Source: Lyophyllum atratum
Lineage: Eukaryota > Basidiomycota > Agaricomycetes > Agaricales > Lyophyllaceae
Assembly: GCA_014905825.1 (NCBI GenBank)
Contig: JACGCN010000105.1
Span: 1-54,894 of the forward strand
Direction of reading: 5' to 3'
Length of the DNA stretch: 54,894 nucleotides
In this document: positions 10,501 through 22,305 of the stretch, in pieces
Layout of the letters: each line of letters opens with the position of its first letter
Numbering within the stretch: the first letter of the stretch is position 1
Program-made: the position numbers and the translations under genes
Notes under the pieces: model-generated
Told to the model about the DNA's origin: nothing
What the model saw: only the letters and a program-made list of their open reading frames with translations
The model's database searches: none

Positions 10501-13500
10501 GTCAAGAAAATTCATGAGATTAAAGAGTTCTCGGATGTTGTTATTCAGAGGTGTCTGTAGCTATTCAGTAGGATGTCGGCAGAGTTGCTTCATTACTCAC
10601 TCCAGTCATGATAATTCTATGGACGCTGTTCAATTCATTCAAGCGTCTGAACAGAAGGCTGCTATCGCTTTTGACTAGAAGAAATAGATCGTTAGACAAT
10701 ACAACACTGAGGAAGTGATTGGATTACGTCGTTGGCCTTCATCGATGACGAGCACCTTAGGAAATGGTTAGTACCTCTCCACTGCGGATACGAGAATTTC
10801 TGACCTCCCATCGAGGCTGATTTTTGAAAACAGGCGTAAAGTCTTTCTGGTTCAGTAGCGCCTCGTATGTAGTGACGAGAACATGAAACTTTGCCCCAGT
10901 TTCGCCAGAACGCTTCGTTTCGTGATACAACTCGAACTTCTTGATGACGTCCCGCGCTTTTGATTCGCCGTAGAAAGGGACCACCCTTAGTTTCGGAGCC
11001 CAACGCTCAAACTCTCTTACCCAGTTAGTGATGGTCGAGTTCGGGACGACAACGAGGGCAGGAAATGCATTGAAGGTCGCAATGATTTTGCCGAGGAAAG
11101 TCGCAATTTGCACAGTTTTCCCCTGTAAGAGATGAAAAGTGTCACCTCAGAGTAATCGCCACCGAACTGAAAGTATGCACTTACGAGCCCCATTTCGTCA
11201 GCAAGAATGCAATGTTGATGTGTCCACCAGTTGTTACACAACCAATTAAAACCGTCGACCTAACATACATTAGTTCACAACCGACTGGTCCCAGAGCGAA
11301 CATACCTGGAAAGGCATCAACTTCAGCTGCCGATTCTGACCAAGGTCGAGGTCAGCAGCATCCTTTAACACATGTCGCGTCCGATATTCATCTTTTCCTC
11401 TATCGTCAAAGGTCTTGCAGTAGGATGCGGAGTGTTTGGGAACAATCACGACACGAGAGTCAACAAAACGTTGCAGCGCGGTCTGGAATGCTGGATAAGT
11501 TGGATCGTCGGAGCGAGGTGGAGAGTCCCATGTCGCTAGAAGGAAAAAGGTGTCAAGGTCAAGTTTCTGAACACAATTTACGATCCTACCTTCATCATAA
11601 CCAAGATCAGTCCATTTGATAAACGCCCATACAACTAGGTCAATGTTGTCGAGACTGAAGGTACGCTTTGTTCTTGCTTCCCATGCCGCAATAGTCTCCA
11701 CGAGATCGTCGCTTGGCTGTTCGCCTTGGTCAAAGGCAAGGTCCCTTTCCTGCTGGATAACCACGTCCGACTTGTCTTCTTCTGAGGGATCAGCTGCAGT
11801 GGCCCTCTGTTTCCCCTTATTATTACGCTTTTTAGCCTTGGTTAGTTGGCGTTGAGGGCGCCATAGCAAAATGTCCAGAATGCGATCAATGGACTTCCAG
11901 GCAGGAGGGATTCGGCGTTCCGCGTCGGGGATTGCATCTTGTGGTAAAGCTGGAGTATTACCTCCTGGTTTGGTGGAGGACGCTCGCGATTCATCGCCAA
12001 TGTCAAAGGAAGGCGATAACTCATCATCACCAACCAGCTTATCATCTGCAATGTTCAACAATTCCACCTTAGAACCACCAGCTAAGAAGTTTTTCAGCTT
12101 CGCATGATGTGTGGAAAGGAGCCACATATGAGGAACCCATTGTACACGCCTATAACTCCTGTCCAACCATTTTACAAGGTACTCCCTTGGCAGAGAGTCC
12201 TTGTAATTCGGTACTTCACCGTCATGGCGAGAGGGCTCAACGACGTTAGGAGGGTAAGGACGCCAAGCAATGATTTTGTCCACCCCAAATCTGTAAGAAG
12301 CGCAGTCTGCGCATAGCCAATTCTGAGCATAAGCCTGAGCAATCTCGGCGACCGTGTCGTCAGAGGAATAGTTTGCAGGCAGTGGCAAGTGGTCGTAATG
12401 AGCGATACGTTTGCAGGTGAAACATCGAAAGAGGAGTTGGTCCGCCAAGCGGTGGACCCCAGCCGAGCCTTCCTTCGCGGTCTTTGAGGGTGCAGTCGAA
12501 TCCTCGTTAATTCCATCCGCCACTGTAGTTTCGCCATTCCGAACCTCAACCGGTGTTGTTTCCTTCGGAACTTTCAATAGAATATCCGGTTCAAGAGCAA
12601 CTTCCATGCAGCCCATGCAGAACCCTCCTTTCATACAGGCGCCTGAATATCAAGCGGCGTTAACGAGGGTTTCCAGTTAAGCAATAAATGGCTTGCCGCA
12701 AATGAACTCCGTAGTCTGGTATGCGTCTAAACCAGGGCGCTTTCCTGGCTGGGGCGGTCCAGTAACTTCACCATCCTGAGGGATTCGGGACTGCGCGCGC
12801 TGCCACTCTGCTCGATCTCTGTCCCGCGCGGCTTTCAGAATCTCATCCCTTTGAGTGCTAGCCATGCATCGCCAGTGCGCTACTACAGGGCATTTGAGGC
12901 TGTCATACATTTAAATCAGCTGAAACACGCAGGTCATAGAGATTAACAACTTACCATCGCACCCACCCACCAAGTGCGCTCAATCGTTCTTTCTCGTCGC
13001 CTGACACCTCAAATTCATCTTCGGAGGTTTTTCTTTTCCTTCTGGGTTTGCCTTTCCTGGAAAGCGCCTCGATGAGCTCGTTTGCAGGCGCTTGATGGCA
13101 TTTCTCGCATATGTCACGATGTTTTCGAAGCGGCGCGTTTTCTTCATCGGAATGAGAATCATAATCGAGATCCGCAATAGACCGGAAACGGCCATACGCA
13201 GGCCGGGACGCTTTGCCACGAACCTGTTTCTTGGTCTTTTTCCCTTTGGCTTGGGCTTTGCTGGATGTGTATGCTTCGCTGTCCTCGTCGCTGCGCTCGA
13301 AATCGTCCGTGTACGTGTCTGTGTCGAAGTTGAGCTTTGCTCCTTTGCGAACGCGGGCGGATCGTCGTGAAGGCGCTCGGGTGACGGCATTGTCGCTGTC
13401 TTCGTGATCAGAGTCTATGACGAAGACTCGCGTAGACCGCGTCTTCTTGGGACTGAAGGGAAGAACTGTCTTTGACTTGACCGTGGACCGCCCGCTTCGC

Positions 13501-14245
13501 CGTGAGGGTAGTGACCGCCCACTCTCTTCATATCCATCCTCCTCATCTTCTTCGTCTTCGCTCTCTTCATCTTCGTCGTCGTCATAATTCTCCATTTCGT
13601 CCTCATCCTGGGAGTCAGGGACAACCTCCAGCTCAGGTGTGGACTTTATGCTGCGAGCGGACGAGATGTTGACTGTGGCACGTCGTTTGCTGATACTGAT
13701 AGTAGTCTTTACGCGAGATAGAGGATGAACATAATGGGCGGATGGGTCAAAGGGCGCGGTTTCCCCGGCAGCTGTCTTGCTCTCTGCTTTGGCCATGAGA
13801 AGAGGTGAGGGAAAAGTTGACAATTAACGTACTGAATTCATCAACGAGGCTCTGGTATTTCTTCACAAATGGAACTGAGGGGAACTGAGCCAGTAGACGC
13901 GTTAGGGCAGTTCAGCGCAGAAAAAATATTACATACCTTGTGGGCGATGCCTCCTTGATAACGCGCGAAGTAGTAGAGCATATTCCCTTCGCGGTATTTG
14001 CCTATTACTTCGTCAACTTCCATTTCAACATTGTTTCTCAGAGAGGTTTCATTTGCAGCTTTGTAGAGCTGCTTCTCCGCCGCGGGGATGGACGGGGGTG
14101 AGATAAAGAAAGCCCGTTTTCGAGGCGGCGCAGAGTCGACAGGTTGGAGTGCTTGTGGTAAGGGCTGAGGGGTACTAGCAGGTCCCAGAGATTTTTCCGG
14201 GCTGAAAAGCAAGGCCGGATCGGAGGAGGGCTCCCTTGTACCCAT
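7581..14245 (-). CDS. Mit1/CHD-type chromatin remodeller (PHD, chromo-like, SNF2 ATPase, C-terminal zinc fingers)
   Basis: A large ATP-dependent nucleosome remodeller resembling fission-yeast Mit1 of the SHREC silencing complex. Order: chromo-like segment (VDEVIGKYREGN, continuing across an intron), a long acidic low-complexity region, PHD-type Cys clusters (CEKC near 13120, CLKCPVVAHWRC, FICG with CMKGGFCMGC, CFTCKRIAHY with CADC), a second chromo-like region (YLVKWLDRSYRRVQWVP), SNF2 N-terminal domain (ILADEMGLGKT, DEGQRLKS box), helicase C-terminal domain (LLTTRAGGVGINL, with an IARAYRFGQ segment), and two terminal zinc motifs (CGLCGGRHGDGPGEC near 8330-8400; CPVCERSPHHLVKHCP near 7790-7840). 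About twenty introns join in frame; no break was found. One is a GC-AG intron (12643-12696). The start is the ATG at 14245 and the stop TAG at 7581. Identity as a Mit1 orthologue is inferred from domain order and the C-terminal fingers. Confidence 0.85.
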
Positions 14246-14650
14246 CCTGCGTAGAAATGGCGAGCACTGGGACGCGACAACAATTGAACGCGTCGAATGG
14301 TAGAGTTTAAACTCCGCAACAATACTCGATGCTCACCATCTCGTACCGTAGCGCGCGTTATACGAATGCGAACGAAATACGCAACCCATATGGCTCAGAG
14401 GAGGGTTGGATGTTGAATTCATCAGAAAACATTCGGCAAATCTGACGTGTATCATGTCTATCTCTTCATGATCTTTGTTCTACACCTCAGATTCCGGGAT
14501 TTCTTTCTACTGGCTACAAATGAAATGATAAATATGCCTCATCCGCGTTTTTTGAGCTGCAGGGGTTGCTACTAATGCATGTATCTATGCTTATCTGGGA
14601 AGAGCCCACAGTAAATAACAATGCTCCTAATTCCGTGCATAGAATCCGTA
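14246..14650. other. Intergenic stretch, no gene seen
   Basis: About 405 nt between the start of the Mit1-like gene and the stop of the lipid-droplet hydrolase gene. It presumably carries the remodeller's promoter. Nothing else could be recognised. Confidence 0.5.
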
Positions 14651-15833
14651 TCATAGCGCAAGTGTCCGATAATCGATCAACCACTCGCCGCATTGTAATG
14701 CGAGTTGTTCGCCGTGATCTGGTGAAAGAGAGGTTGAATGGACGACCCATGCATACGAGTAAACACTTACTTATGCAAAATGCGTGAGGTATATCTTGAC
14801 TTCCATGAACTATTCTCACATTCTCCGGGTCCGGTTTGAAAGCATAGAGTATATTGTCCTTCTGTTTCCCCACCCAATCATCGTGCTCCGCGAAATAGAA
14901 CCAAAGCCGGTTCTTGTGGGCGTCAAGTAAACCTATATCCAAGTCTCGGATAATCCCCATCTCGTCGTGGGCCATGTGCAAAGCGGAAAGGATGCTATGC
15001 GGAGAGTGCAGTAGCATTTGAAGTACAAGAACTTGAGAGGAGGGCCAGCTACGAAACAAGAGAGACAATAGTCCAAGTGGCAAGATCCTAGCGAGATGAG
15101 AGAGTCTCGAAATAAAGAGTCTCGGACGAGGCAAACATAACCACTAGTGACGTTCTTAGATACGGCTGGACGAAGAAGCAGTCTCCTGCTCACGGATATT
15201 TTTCTTCCGTTCGGGGTATCGCGGATCTGCGAGATGGTAGGGAAAAGTAAGAAGACAGCAGACACAGCAAGCGGCCTAGCCTTTAAAACCTAAGGCTGTT
15301 CGTAAGTATAGGGCTCATGGGTGAACAGCAAGTGAAGAACCTGCAGGGAAAGCCATGCACCAACACTGTGCCCGACCACAATAATCTTAGTGTCCACACC
15401 AAATGCAGATTGGATGGCGTCAAACGCCTCAATGGAGCTCTCTACTTGTGCTGTGAGTCCATATGTGGACGATGAATTGGAGGGTTCAATTCCTGGAGTA
15501 TGGCCAATGTGAGAGCGGGCAAAAATGGCGAGCGTTGACGTTTTGTCCTTCTTGTGGATCGAGCTCAGGAATGGGACATAGAAATCTAGAAGGCCAGGGT
15601 TTCCTGCGCGGAGCGAGTTGTAGAAAGTACTAGGGGATTGGAAAACACCTACCAGGGATGAACAGAATGACTGTCTCTGGGGTTGGGAGCTTAGCAGGCC
15701 ACCAGAGAGCATGGGAACGACCAAAGGGGTGCTTGTGCTGAAATGTAGCGTTACAATAGTTTGAAGTAGGTGGGTTGTGTGGTCGAAGGAATGGTGGCAG
15801 ATCCATACGAATTGATTTGTTGATGTCTGCCAT
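14651..15833 (-). CDS. Lipid droplet-associated hydrolase (LDAH-like serine hydrolase)
   Basis: Five exons (15653-15833, 15341-15603, 15194-15289, 14771-15143, 14651-14718) add up exactly to 326 residues, close to the roughly 325 of animal LDAH. Early residues hold the oxyanion-region PGNPGLLDFY. The nucleophile elbow is GHSVGAW near residue 140, the acid is probably within FAEHDDWVG, and the histidine is in DIPHAFC. The family acts on lipid-droplet surfaces, and a role in sterol ester or triacylglycerol turnover has been proposed. An apparent TAG in frame after residue 160 lies inside a 51-nt GT-AG intron, which restores SLQVLKARP across the junction. The start codon lies only 47 nt from that of the divergent Sec8 gene. 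Confidence 0.88.
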
Positions 15834-15880
15834 TCAATCAATTGGCGTCTGCTCTTGTCGTTAGCCGTCGTCAGACGTCG
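15834..15880. promoter_or_regulatory. Very short bidirectional promoter region between LDAH-like and Sec8 start codons
   Basis: Only 47 nt separate the two outward-facing start codons, so transcription start sites or core elements of one gene probably fall inside the other's transcribed region. No TATA element is evident in the gap. Confidence 0.5.
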
Positions 15881-18800
15881 ATGTCTCGCGCGCCACCCTT
15901 CCCGACACGTCGCCGTTCGCCCTCTATCAATGGAGCCACTATATCTTCGCCAACTCCCTTCTCCCCCACCGCTTCATCTGGAACCAGGCCCCTACAAATA
16001 TCACGTCCCATTTCCGAGCGATCGACAACTCCTGGCAACGGTTCTTTTCCCCAGCAATCCCCTCGAGCGGCCCCTCCGAACCCGGCCCCGAGTGGACCCT
16101 CGCGTCCACAACGATCCGAATTGAGAACCCGAGTTTCCGATTACGAGAATTCAGAGCAAGCTTCGTTTAGGGATAGCGTTAGCACCAGTCATTCCGATGT
16201 CTCTCTGTCACAGTGGCCTCGGGCTGGCGCCTCAAGCAGCCCGACTACCACTGCGAAATCTAAGCCGAGGCCACAACGTCTTCAAAGCCCGATTGACGAG
16301 GGAGATCCATCAACCCCAACATCACTAGCTTCGGCAATGTCTGCATTTAAGTCTGCAGGCTCTCGAAGGCGCGCGATGACGAACGGAAGCGACGACACGG
16401 AATACCATATGGAACGTCAACACGAGATAGACGTCGAGAAAATGAGGCAACAAAGAATACGCGACAAAGTTCCAGGAAGACGAATCAACGGAAAAGCTCG
16501 TGCTGGTGATATTGATGGTAAGAGATGATCATATAAGTTCACAGGTTGTGATGCTTATATCTGCCTCCAGCCGTCCTGGATCAAGTCAAGGATGGGTGGG
16601 AGTTCATTATCGACCCAGATGTGAGAACAGCCCTCTATTCCGTCTGACAGGGCCATAACACCTTCGATTTCTAGTTCAACAATGTGGACCTTGCCCTCCA
16701 ACTATTAGACGATTCATCGCACGGAAAGGACATGGACTCATTTCGAAGAACAAAAGAGATGCTAGGCAAAGCTCTGAAAGGTTCCGTCGACAGTGCGTCA
16801 TATACACCACTCACTGCTTTCGGTTACGGAAGACTTACCTGACCGCATCTCACCCCCGTCTCAGAACACTACCAAGCATTCGCTGCTTCCCTTCCGCATC
16901 AGGCTACTCTGCTAAGCCACTTGGGAGAAACACAATCGCAGATACACATCGCGCGAACGTCCTTGTTGGAGGCGAAAGATGCGTTAGGCAACAAGCGAGC
17001 CGATTTGGTTCAATTATGGTCAAGGGGCCAGACCCTGGAAGAGATGCTGCGTATTTTGGACCAGATGTATGCTTTCACAAGCCTTTCGTTAGCTACGTTG
17101 TTAATTCAATGCATTCTTTCCAGCGAACATTTGAAATCTGTGCCAGACCTACTGGAGACGCTGATGTCCGAGAAGCGACTGTTACAGGCTGCCGTACTGC
17201 TTGTACGAAGTCTGAAAATAATAAACAAACCAGATATGCTGGAGATTGGAGCTGTTTCTGACCTACGGAGCTATTTGATTGGTCAAGAAACAGTATGTCT
17301 TTATACACTGCCTGCCGCCTACATTCCAACCACCTCGCTTCATTTTAGGCCTTGCGGGATATCCTCATAGACGAGTTGCAGAATCATCTGTACCTCAAGT
17401 CATTCTGGTGCGATACCCGGTGGGCTGCGTATGTACCGAATCAACAAACCTGTGAGTGGACGGTACCGTTAATGTACTAGACTACATACTGACAGCGTTG
17501 CTCTCTAGTCCCAAAAATCGAATTCGAAGAAGAAGGGGGATTCAAACATTTTGAACCTACTGAATCCACCCCGACCTCTCCATCTTTCCACCCAAGCCGT
17601 CAGACTCGATTTTTGAATGATCTGGCCATAAAGCCAAACGAACCGCCAATCGATCTGAGTGACCTTAGTGTCAACAATAGTAACCAGCCGACCACCTCTA
17701 CTCTGACATCGATGTCTAACACGGCGCCGCACAACCCTGAAGCTGACTCTTTCGCTTATATGGAGACGCTCGTTGAATCCCTCGCTGTTCTGGGCAAATT
17801 GGGCAATGCCCTTGATAATGTTGCCCAGAGACTGCCAAGTGAAATTTTCAACCTCATAGAGGCAACACTCGATGAGGTCGAGGAACGCGCAGAATATGGC
17901 CATAGGGGAACGATGTTTGGCTTGACTGGATCCATAGGGAGGTCAGAGGGCGCTTATATTTTCGCATCGGAGAATCCCGCTATCGGCCCAACGACGCGCC
18001 AGAAGGGCACCTTCTTGAAAGCATCGTCCTTGAGGCTTGCAGCACTTGAGTCTTCAGCGAAAAGAGTCGATCACGAAATTCTCAAGGATCTTTTCTGGAC
18101 TCTTTATTCAAAGCTGGATGCTGTTGCACAGGGCCTTCGCGTTGTCTATGAGGTAGCAAATCGAGTGGGTTCCGTAAGTCCGCCATCTTTCAGGCATTTA
18201 CGGGGGAAATATCATCGATCATTTAGAGGCGCGACTTCAAAGACTCCTCGGGGACCAAACCTGGCTCACTCTTTCCCCTGGCCGAAGTGTGGACTCCAGT
18301 ACAAGCGGAGGTTTGTAGTGCCATCCTTCTATTCGTCTTGCTTGTTCTGAATGCGCCACAGGTCCGGACTTTAATACATGACTATCTCACTGATGAAGAC
18401 CAAGGCTCAGTTTCAGGACGGAATCCTATATCCTCCATCAATGAGATTCTTCGAGAAGGGAGGTTTACCCGAGATAGAGGCAAAGTGCGACCTCAGCCAG
18501 TTTGCCATAATTTATGTCTTATCTGACTGCCTCCAGGCAGTTTTCCGTTTCGCAGACACTGACATAAAAACGACCAATAAAGCTCTCAAACCACATGAAG
18601 ATGGCTTGACGCGCGTGCTCAACGATACCATGCCAGGACTTGTTCCAGGATCGGGGGATGCAGTCCAAGCTACATTGGCCAGCGTTGGAACCGACGATCG
18701 CATGCTTGGAGCAGACCAGCACCATCGGCTCATTATACATCCTGACGCATTCCACGTCAGCGTCCTCTTCCAACCAACTTTGACATTCCTCAGCCGTATA

Positions 18801-20622
18801 GCGGCAGTTCTTCCATTTGGCGTAGAATCCGAGCGAACATCGAGCGCTGTTCTAGACGAGTTCGTCTTGAAAGTATATTTGCCACAGTTGGAGGAGAAGG
18901 TTTCCGATCTATTCCATCAGGCAGTGACCGGTATGACCAGATTTATTGAGTTTTATATTCTATTGATCTCTCTCTCTATGAAAGGTCTGGAGGCATTTCA
19001 GCCTGATCCCTTATCGAGTCTGCTGTCATCCGAGCCTTTGATGAAGGTATCTCAATCTTGGCAAGCCTCACTACTTTGATTCTCACTGACTTTTTGCCGC
19101 AGGCAAGCACGCAATTGATGGCATTAATTAATTCCCTTTGTGCGATGCTGGCCACCAGTCCGTTCCATCGAGAAAACTACTCCCGGTTGATACTTGGCGT
19201 CATAATTCAGTTCTATCAGCGTTGTAGCGATCGCTTCCAAGACCTCGTCACGGTGCGGGACAGCCAAGAGTCGAATCTTGAACCTAGGTTAGCTCTTGCA
19301 GCTCAATGGGCGCAGCGATCGGAAGTCACAACCTGTGTATCGGAGTTGTTGTCCACACCAGTGCGTCTTGATGATAAAAAAAATTGTAGCCCAATTTTGA
19401 AACTGCGGCAGGAATCGGACAGTGCTAAACTTCAGCAACTCTGTCGTCAAGAGACCAATCTGGAATTGGAGCTACTCGGTCGGAAAACTATACCCCAGAC
19501 GGACCTTATTCCTTCAATTCGCAACCTTGCCGCTCTAGCAGGATTATATCACAGTGTGGTAGGTTCCCCCAGAATAGGCGTGCTTTTTATGATTTAAGTG
19601 CTTATCTAGTCGTGGTTTGCTACTGAAATAAATGCTCTGAAAGCAAGACTCGATGATACACAGTCACCTACGACGCCTCAAAATCTTGAGCCGCTGTCTG
19701 GTGCAACACCCTACACTCCATATGTACCGCTAATTCCGCCTCAAGAGCAGCTAAAACTCCCTCTGTCCCGAGAAATGTCGCTGTAAGCATCTTCGCGACT
19801 CATAGAATTCTGTGCACTTAGATTTCTTGAAATAGCCGGTTCCAAGCGTTACTGAAAACCTACGAACAGCTTTCCGGCCTGATCCTAGATAGCATGCGTA
19901 TAGATGTTCGCTGCCGAACGATATTTTACCTCGATTCCGCTATGCGTCAGGTGAGAGAGAAAATCATGAGCCTGATGAATATGCTCATAAGTCGACAGGG
20001 AGACTATTCCATTGACTCTGAAGCCAGTGAACCAAATCCCCATATCGTGGACCTGAATGCAGAGCTGGTGAAGTGCGACGACTTCCTCTCTACCAGCCTA
20101 CCGAAACGAGAACGACAGTACGTCTTTTGATCCTCAGGCTGAAGTTGGCCTATTCTTACGCCCATAAAGATTCGTTTTCGTGGGGCTTGGACAGCTCATG
20201 GAGCATCTTCTAATATCCAATGCAAGGCATCTGCGCCTTCCAACATCTTTCGGCATCAAAAAGATCATGAGAAATATACTCGCTCTTCAGCAGAGCATCA
20301 AGGCACTCACGAACGACCAACAAAATACCGAATTTGAACGAGCAAAACAGTACTATTCCCTGTTTTTCTCGCCGCCCCAGGTATGTTGTTGATTCACTTC
20401 AAAAGTGCAACTCTATAAGTTGATCCCCTACCAAAGGTCATGTTGGATGGTGTCCGCAAGAGACAATCTTATAGCTTTGATGAATATCAGACGATGCTCA
20501 ATCTTCAGTGTGGTGTCAATCCAGCTGAAGGCGACGCCGGAGTAGCGAAAGCTACTGATCGCAACTACAGTATGTATATGATAGAACTCCATGGGCTGGA
20601 GTTGGAAAGTTCAGGTCCGTAG
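15881..20622 (+). CDS. SEC8: Exocyst complex component Sec8 (EXOC4)
   Basis: Sec8 is a subunit of the octameric exocyst, which tethers secretory vesicles to the plasma membrane at hyphal tips and septa. After a Ser/Pro-rich N-terminus (about 200 residues) comes the conserved Sec8 region beginning VLDQVKDGWEFIIDPDFNN, followed by helical segments such as LKSVPDLLETLMSEKRLLQA and LKSFWCDTRWAAY. The C-terminal part runs to FDEYQTMLNLQCGVNPAE near the stop. More than a dozen short introns join in frame and no break was seen. I place the start at the ATG at 15881 (MSRAPPFPTRR); the open frame extends further upstream but without an ATG. The product is roughly 1,200-1,300 residues, longer than the human protein because of the N-terminal extension. 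It converges on the LYR gene with 41 nt between stop codons. Confidence 0.9.
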
Positions 20623-20663
20623 CGTTAATATCACAATATTTTTATTTATTACTGGTGTTTGTA

Positions 20664-21890
20664 TTATTTTTTGTCCATTCGTTCCTCTTTCTCCCTGGCT
20701 AACCCGAGCCATTCCTGGTCGGCCACTGCCTCTACCATGGGTACTCGGGAGGAGTCAAAACGAAGGGAAGGAGCCGACGCATTTGGTGACAGAGACACGG
20801 AGTATTTGCTAGATACCTCCCCGTTCTTGTTGGTGTAGCGCAAATATTTAAGGGTAGGTATCCGTCCCAGTAGTTGCTGATAACGCCGACGTAGCCATCT
20901 GGAGGGATGCCGAGGCTTTGCGAGCGCAGGGATATTGGCATCCATGTCAATGGCTGTACTGAGCTGCTCCCTGTGAGTGATAGGCTTTAAGATGTTGTGA
21001 GGGCCCACGACTGCCTCAACATCTTCAAAAACACCATAGCCTTGCATACCTATCCCTCTTATGCCTGCACGTATGAGATTACTATGCGAGCTACCGTTGC
21101 ATATCCCGTCACCAGAGGAGGTGTCTTCAACAATAACTTGCAAAGGTGGTCGGACTTTTTTCCATTCTTGAGAGAAGTATTTCCACCGAATGTTCACCTC
21201 ACGTCGCTTGCTAAAAGGCCCCAATAGTCTTGCATCCTCGGAAGACGGATCGGCACGTGAAGGAAGGGTAGGAGGGGAAGCCAATGCTTTGGACGACAAG
21301 GGCTTTGTCTTACGAGAAGAGCTGGACATTAGAAGAGCTTTCATCTCAGGTGAATAGATTGGTGGTCGTGATTTCTCCACCGAGGGGATAATTCGCGGAG
21401 GAACTTGGGCGTTTGGGTCGGATAAAATTGGCTTGAGTAGAAAAATCAAATGGAAGCCCGCAGACGCAGAGTGTGGTGTCGTAGCGAGACGGACAAACCT
21501 TCATGATTTCCCATTTTAATTTTCCCTTCCGACCATATGCAAGGTCTAAGATGTGCGCAAATGCTTTCGCGCTCCCCTGGCTGGCAGCTTTGATGTTGCG
21601 CAAGTCCTATTAATAGTCAATCTCGGCGAAACCAGAAGAGTGGAGCCATAAATTGGCGCACTTTAGTGACACGCTTCACTTTGGCCCTATGCAGAGCTGT
21701 ATTGCTTGTCCCTAGAACGGCACGAATATCATCGGATGCCTTTATGCGAAAGAATTGCCTAACGTTACAGTAAGTCACATGATAATGGCGAGAACAGAAC
21801 ACCCAACCGAAGGTAAGGCAGAGGAAGCTGTCTAATTTGACGAACATAGGCTCTGTATAGGGAGAAGGTGGCGGAGTCCCGCAATGGCAT
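20664..21890 (-). CDS. LYR-motif mitochondrial protein, Cup1-like
   Basis: Four exons on the minus strand begin MPLRDSATFSLYRAYVRQ and hold the L-Y-R tripeptide followed by a second conserved block (FFRIKASDDIRAVLGTSN). The middle carries RLLGPFSKRREVNIRWKYF, and the C-terminal third has the conserved HPSRWLRRRYQQLLGRIP stretch. LYR-fold proteins are mitochondrial matrix assembly factors or acyl-carrier-protein partners. The combination of LYR N-terminus and this longer C-terminal region matches the fungal Cup1-like group as I remember it, so the subfamily name is less certain than the LYR assignment. No canonical presequence is obvious. It converges with Sec8 and is divergent from the cellulase gene. 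Confidence 0.78.
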
Positions 21891-22305
21891 GATGATGATG
21901 ATTCTGAAGTCTGTGAAGATGAAGATGAAAGGAAGACGAGCACGTGCAAGTGTGTTGCAACTTGCTCTCGGAGTCAAGGTCGTTGCTCCGACCTACTCCT
22001 TCTCGGCACCCGATTCAGATGGAGGCGCTGCCTCAAGTTTCCCGCATCATGCATAATTCTCGGTACCACAACACAGCACGGTTATGATCAGTCGTCATTC
22101 AGGGCCATTCTTAGTTCTTGAGCCCCGATAGAGCTGCTGCCTCTGTCTGGCAGTTCCGCGGCTAGCTTGATTCTCGGTATTACTACAGGACATGCCCTTC
22201 AAAAAGATATATGCCCGCTGTTTATCCGCCTCACTACCGCGAAAGTCCTTATATCATGCACGGTGAATCATCGAAACGTTTCTCATCTTACAATCTATAC
22301 CAACA
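21891..22305. promoter_or_regulatory. Shared upstream region of LYR gene and GH5 cellulase
   Basis: About 415 nt between divergent start codons. An AT-rich TTATAT stretch at 22249-22254, some 50 nt before the cellulase ATG, may be a TATA element. No carbon-repressor or cellulase-activator site could be assigned with confidence. Confidence 0.35.

Noticed and set aside
15290..15340. In-frame TAG in the lipid-droplet hydrolase suggesting a pseudogene
   Set aside because: A 51-nt GT-AG intron spans it; removing it restores SLQVLKARP and the five-exon model totals exactly 326 codons.
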